Below, piece after piece: positions 32,802-33,418 of a stretch of 33,418 nt of DNA; the first letter of the stretch is position 1, and each line of letters opens with the position of its first letter. Location of the stretch: IMG/VR virus record IMGVR_UViG_3300027771_000051, positions 1-33,418 of that record. One strand, given 5' to 3'. Below the pieces are notes generated by a model. The model worked only from the letters and a program-made list of their open reading frames with translations, was not told the origin of the DNA and searched no databases. The DNA is from a virus. A program made the position numbers and the translations under genes.

Positions 32802-33046
32802 TGCCTAACGATCCTACTATGATTTGGAATGCAATACTAAGCATAGCATGTGGCTCATTTGTATGGTGGGTGCGTGGCATTAGCCAACAGGTACAAGATA
32901 CTAAGCGGCGTATAGCCGACACACGAGAAGAAGCCGCCAAGACCTATGCTACTAAAGACGAGGTAGATAAAGACCTCAATAAAATTATGGCTAGGTTTGA
33001 TAGGCTTGAAGCTAAGTTAGATTCTTTTTTAATAAAGGTAAAATAA
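32801..33046 (+). CDS. Small membrane/coiled-coil protein, putative holin or spanin-like
   Basis: An 81-residue protein with one membrane span (about 8-24, IWNAILSIACGSFVWWV) followed by a charged coiled coil (VQDTKRRIADTREEAAKTYA, VDKDLNKIMARFDRLEAKLD). It directly precedes and overlaps the endolysin gene by one base, the usual place for a holin. The single span with a long cytoplasmic or periplasmic coil is also compatible with an i-spanin-like or fusion-regulating protein. Strong AGGAG site. Its layout repeats that of the 51-residue protein at 14548. Confidence 0.65.
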   Translation: MPNDPTMIWNAILSIACGSFVWWVRGISQQVQDTKRRIADTREEAAKTYATKDEVDKDLNKIMARFDRLEAKLDSFLIKVK

Positions 33047-33418
33047 TGTTAGAGAATTTGTTTTTTACTGCTAAGGAAATGGCCTGTCATGGTACAGGTG
33101 AATGCGAGATGGACGATAACTTCATGGAGAAGTTAATATCAATTCGTAAAAAGTTTAATACTCCTATGATTATCAATTCAGGTTACAGACATATAGCTCA
33201 TAACTCTGCTATCAACGGTGCGCCTAAGTCACCGCATATTTATGGTCGAGCAGTTGACGTAGCTGTGTCAGGTAAGGATGCTTACCGTCTAATTCGTATT
33301 GCAATGGAGATGGGAATGACCGGTATTGGTGTGGCTCAGAGAGGGCCAATCGAGAGAAGGTTCATTCACCTAGACGATATGAACGGTGAAGACCACCCTC
33401 GGCCTTGGGTGTGGAGTT
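33046..33418 (+). CDS. Endolysin, M15 family peptidase (truncated by window end)
   Basis: Starts at ATG 33046, overlapping the previous stop (TAATG) behind AAAGG, and runs off the window after 124 codons. The M15A (D-Ala-D-Ala carboxypeptidase-like) zinc site is visible: SPHIYGRAVD gives H64 and D71, and FIHLDD gives H108. INSGYRHIAHNSAINGA (43-59) is the usual SGYR substrate-side segment. The family cuts peptidoglycan peptide cross-links and serves as endolysin in many phages; the adjacent membrane protein supports that role. About 120-150 residues is typical for the family, so only the extreme C-terminus is probably missing. No signal peptide is present, so access to the wall would need a holin. 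Confidence 0.88.
   Translation, partial: MLENLFFTAKEMACHGTGECEMDDNFMEKLISIRKKFNTPMIINSGYRHIAHNSAINGAPKSPHIYGRAVDVAVSGKDAYRLIRIAMEMGMTGIGVAQRGPIERRFIHLDDMNGEDHPRPWVWS

Noticed and set aside
1-33418. Anti-phage defence, integration or replication genes
   Set aside because: Every gene with recognisable features belongs to packaging, virion assembly, host binding, ejection or lysis. No integrase, repressor, polymerase, nuclease system or toxin-antitoxin motif was seen.

Overview
The window looks like the virion (packaging, capsid and tail) half of a tailed DNA phage genome. All confidently called genes are on the + strand and packed almost without gaps, many joined by ATGA or TAATG overlaps that suggest translational coupling. 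It holds a large terminase, a portal, a scaffold, an HK97-fold capsid protein, two short connector/tail-accessory proteins, a P22 gp10-like tail protein, two very long internal (ejection) proteins, fibres and a lysis module. No tape-measure, tail-tube or sheath gene is visible, so a short-tailed (podovirus) particle is the best reading. The protein set (GroES-like co-chaperonin, the GGL/INGQPH protein next to the terminase, DUF5872-like and other tiny basic proteins, LamG plus SPRY-like fibre) resembles what I recall from uncultured marine phages. The host cannot be named from this sequence. No integrase, polymerase, small terminase, defence system, tRNA or CRISPR array was seen.

Layout. 1-632: the end of an unidentified ORF and about 440 bases without a confident gene, ending in a strong promoter. 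633-6414: large terminase, a conserved hypothetical, portal, two tiny genes and the GroES-like co-chaperonin. 6416-9552: promoter, scaffold, small virion gene, decoration-like protein, major capsid protein and a stem-loop that may stop or attenuate transcription. 9581-14968: a hypothetical, first connector, nine small and mostly very basic genes, second connector (P22 gp4-like), a tiny membrane protein and a zinc-knuckle-like protein. 14965-22893: a 1298-residue hexad-repeat fibre, a mosaic LamG/SPRY-like fibre, a fibre-assembly-like protein, a predicted exported protein and a third appendage protein. 22893-25521: the gp10-like tail protein and two small genes. 25518-32801: three internal virion proteins. 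32801-33418: a small membrane/coiled-coil protein and the start of an M15 peptidase endolysin cut by the window end.

Working together: terminase, portal, scaffold and capsid build and fill the head, and the phage co-chaperonin probably helps host GroEL fold a virion protein. Connectors and the gp10-like protein close the head. Fibres bind the host, internal proteins are probably ejected with DNA, and the last two genes lyse the cell.

The most notable signals are: three promoters of one design (TTG box, exactly 17 bases, TGnTATAAT) placed in the main intergenic gaps, the first of which would make the terminase mRNA leaderless; a cluster of tiny basic genes wedged between the two connectors, sharing a GGG motif with other virion proteins; a fibre built from about 1,100 residues of hexads with 190-bp duplicated blocks; a GC-rich module inside the second fibre; and a phage-encoded exported protein among the tail genes. 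I did not find a clearly novel defence or enzymatic system.
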